A stretch of 8,404 bases of DNA. Origin: Gemmatimonadota bacterium. GTDB taxonomy: Bacteria > Gemmatimonadota > Gemmatimonadetes > Longimicrobiales > Gaopeijiaceae. Under the pieces are notes generated by a model that made no database searches, had not been told where the DNA came from, and was given only the letters and a program-made list of their open reading frames with translations. The stretch lies in the NCBI GenBank assembly GCA_018678395.1, contig JAHHMJ010000037.1, positions 1 through 8,404 of the forward strand, in the 5' to 3' direction. A program made the position numbers and the translations under genes. Below are positions 6,913 through 8,404 of the stretch, in pieces. Numbering within the stretch: the first letter of the stretch is position 1; every line of letters begins with the position of its first letter.

Positions 6913-6952
6913 GGGGTCTCCGGGTGGGAGGTGCGGAAGAGGTGGGCGGCCA

Positions 6953-6981
6953 AAGGTGCGAACCGGGACGGCCGGCCACAA
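6953..6981 (-). promoter_or_regulatory. weak candidate promoter of the aminotransferase gene
   Basis: On the minus strand TTGTGG (6981-6976) and CACCTT (6958-6953) are 17 bp apart, giving a leader of about 35 nt before GTG 6912. The -10 element resembles the CATCTT proposed for the MerR gene. The GGCCGGCC palindrome overlaps the -35 side. The match to sigma-70 consensus is weak. Confidence 0.22.
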
Positions 6982-6998
6982 CGGGCGCGGGGGTCTCC

Positions 6999-7028
6999 TT
7001 GACCACGCCGGACGACGGGCCCCATGCT
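6999..7028 (+). promoter_or_regulatory. weak candidate promoter of the multicopper oxidase gene
   Basis: TTGACC (6999-7004) is a good -35 match, and CATGCT (7023-7028) is a poor -10 match 18 bp further on. The leader would be about 60 nt. The spacer contains an imperfect dyad (GCCGG...CGGGC). The layout is similar to that proposed for the MerR gene, but the evidence is thin. Confidence 0.2.
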
Positions 7029-7067
7029 CCGTGCGCTTCGTTGGTGACTTGTGGCGAGACGTGAACC

Positions 7068-7083
7068 GGCCCCGGGAGGGGCC
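7068..7083 (+). repeat. GC hairpin just upstream of the oxidase ribosome binding site
   Basis: GGCCCC (7068-7073) pairs with GGGGCC (7078-7083) around a GGGA loop. It ends directly before the purine-rich Shine-Dalgarno region (7085-7096) of the oxidase gene. It is too early, and lacks a U-run, to be a terminator. It could shape ribosome access, or it may be chance in such GC-rich DNA. Confidence 0.4.
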
Positions 7084-7096
7084 CGAGGGAGGAGAG

Positions 7097-8404
7097 ATGG
7101 ATCGGAAGGCGTTCATCGGGCTGGTGGGTGCGGGATTCATCGGCCGCGGGTGGTCGGCAGCCCCTGACCTCGGCGCTGCGTGGATCTCGGCGTCGCCTCG
7201 TGCCCGAACGCCGCTGCCCCGCCTGCCGGAGGTCTCCGGTGCCGATCTGACCCTCACCGCGGCCCCCACCACGGCTTCCGTGCGGGACGGCACGTCGGAG
7301 GTCTGGACCTACAACGGTGACTACCCGTCGCCCCTGATCCGGCTGAGTCGTGGCGAGAGAGCCCGCATCCGGCTGGTGAACCGGCTCGATGAGGAGACCA
7401 TCGTCCACTGGCACGGGCTGGACGTCCCCGAGGCGGCCGACGGGCATCCGCGCTTCGCGATCGGCCCGGGGGGCGAGTACGCGTACGACTTCACGGTCAC
7501 CGACGCTCCGGGTCTCTACTGGTACCACCCGCACACCCACGGTCGCACGGCACCACAGACCTACATGGGCATGGCGGGCCTCCTGGTGGTCGAGGACGAA
7601 GCCGAGGCGGAGCTCGGGCTTCCATCGGGGGAGTTCGAGCTCGACCTGGTCCTGCAGGACAAGCGGCTCGGGTCCGGCACGGAGATCCGCTACGCGCCGG
7701 CCATGGGACCGGATCGCATGTTCGGGTACCTTGGCGACGTCGCGTTCGCGAACGGGGTCGCCGATGCCTCGGTCGAGGTCGCGCGCGGCGTCTATCGGTT
7801 GAGAATCGTCAACGGTTCGAACGCCCGGATCTTCGAATTGGCCCTGGGTGACGATATGCCCTTCACCGTCCTGGGGGCCGACGGGGGCTTTCTGAGCGAG
7901 CCCGTCGATCTGCGGCGCCTCACCCTGGCGACGGGCGAGCGCGCCGATCTGCTGGTCGATTTCCGGGGGGCGAATCCCGGGGATTCCATCATGCTCCGCT
8001 CCGCAGAGTTCGAGATTCCGGGCATGATGATGCCCATGAGCGGGATGCAGGGACGGATGGGGCGAGGGAACCGAGGCGGTATGGGGATGGGCGGGGGTGG
8101 CGTTCCCCAGGGCGAGGCGCTGGACCTCCTGGAGTTCGTGGTCACGGCGGACGAGGGTCCCGAAGTCCGGCTGCCCGCTCGTCTGAATGCGTCCCTGGAG
8201 CCCGTCACCGATCTCGGAACCGTGGACCGCACATTCCGTTTCGACAGCCGAATGATGCAGCACACGATCAACGGCCGATCCTTCGCGATGGACCGGATCG
8301 ACGCGCAGGTGCCCGCCGGCCGTCGGGAGGTCTGGGAGTTCGTGAACGACGGTGCCTTCCCTCACCCCGTCCACGTCCACGGAGGCCAGCACCGGGTCCT
8401 TTCG
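7097..8404 (+). CDS. multicopper oxidase, CueO/laccase type with Met-rich loop, 3' end outside window
   Basis: 436 residues are visible and the frame is open to the right edge. Multicopper oxidases oxidise a substrate (Cu(I), other metals or phenols) at a type 1 copper and reduce O2 to water at a trinuclear centre. Three of the four copper motifs are present: HWHG (104-107), HPHTH (144-148) and HPVHVHG (423-429). The final HCH...H motif with the type 1 ligands would lie downstream. The order of blocks follows CueO: VNR...HWHGLDVP, a Trp/Tyr-rich HPHTHG, LQDK, NG...RLRIVNGSNAR, GERADLLVDF, INGRSF. Residues 310-331 form a Met-rich, Gly-rich loop with 8 Met. The N-terminus MDRKAFIGLVGAGFIG resembles a Tat signal with Arg-Lys in place of Arg-Arg, which suggests folded export to the periplasm. 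The start follows GAGGGAGGAG (7085-7094). A cuprous oxidase is likely; a laccase or Thermus-type enzyme is the alternative. Confidence 0.94.
   Translation, partial: MDRKAFIGLVGAGFIGRGWSAAPDLGAAWISASPRARTPLPRLPEVSGADLTLTAAPTTASVRDGTSEVWTYNGDYPSPLIRLSRGERARIRLVNRLDEETIVHWHGLDVPEAADGHPRFAIGPGGEYAYDFTVTDAPGLYWYHPHTHGRTAPQTYMGMAGLLVVEDEAEAELGLPSGEFELDLVLQDKRLGSGTEIRYAPAMGPDRMFGYLGDVAFANGVADASVEVARGVYRLRIVNGSNARIFELALGDDMPFTVLGADGGFLSEPVDLRRLTLATGERADLLVDFRGANPGDSIMLRSAEFEIPGMMMPMSGMQGRMGRGNRGGMGMGGGGVPQGEALDLLEFVVTADEGPEVRLPARLNASLEPVTDLGTVDRTFRFDSRMMQHTINGRSFAMDRIDAQVPAGRREVWEFVNDGAFPHPVHVHGGQHRVLS

Larger units (their letters stand above)
6913..7096. other. divergent intergenic region between aminotransferase and multicopper oxidase
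   Basis: These 184 bp separate two divergently transcribed genes and should hold both promoters. GGGGTCTCC occurs twice (6913-6921 and 6990-6998); on the minus strand each reads as a possible ribosome site, and only the first sits correctly before GTG 6912. GGCCGGCC (6970-6977) is an 8-bp palindrome. No small gene or RNA is recognisable. Antisense extensions of the aminotransferase frame run through this region but look non-coding. Confidence 0.7.

Noticed and set aside
5560..7002. 480-codon open frame on the plus strand opposite the aminotransferase
   Set aside because: Antisense to a well-supported PLP enzyme; Arg/Gly/Glu-rich translation with no motif.
6005..8392. 795-codon open frame on the minus strand covering the oxidase and part of the aminotransferase
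   Set aside because: It is antisense to the clear multicopper oxidase and out of frame with the aminotransferase; its translation is low-complexity Arg/Pro/His-rich with no recognisable domain. A high-GC shadow frame.

Overview
The window is high-GC (roughly two-thirds by eye), almost fully coding bacterial DNA. No tRNA, rRNA, CRISPR array, insertion sequence or origin is visible. The mix of a type VI secretion (T6SS) cluster, a TipA-like MerR regulator, a class V aminotransferase and a laccase-type multicopper oxidase suits a free-living, diderm, high-GC bacterium. I lean towards Gemmatimonadota or a similar soil or marine lineage, but no marker here settles the phylum.

Left part, 1-4863, plus strand: a compact T6SS spike module, tightly spaced (gaps of 18, 16, 4 and 8 nt) and probably one operon. 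It holds the C-terminal part of the ClpV/TssH sheath-recycling ATPase (cut by the window's left edge), a full-length VgrG/TssI spike without an effector extension, a 204-aa helical protein with a proline-rich segment, a minimal 100-aa PAAR tip protein, and a 92-aa predicted membrane protein. VgrG and PAAR would form the membrane-puncturing tip and ClpV would disassemble the contracted sheath. Neither tip protein carries a toxin domain. The unassigned protein between them is therefore the best local candidate for a spike-assembly or cargo-adaptor factor.

Middle, 4872-6912, minus strand: a class V PLP-dependent aminotransferase ('cysteine desulfurase-like') starting at GTG 6912, followed 55 nt downstream by a TipA-like MerR regulator starting at ATG 5618. 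This pair converges on the T6SS module with only 8 nt between stop codons and no obvious terminator. Upstream of the MerR gene is a dyad placed as in a MerR-type promoter, and the transcript may be leaderless.

Right part, 6913-8404: a 184-bp divergent intergenic region, then a plus-strand multicopper oxidase with a Tat-like signal and a Met-rich loop. It runs off the right edge before its last copper motif. No gene-free stretch exceeds 300 bp.
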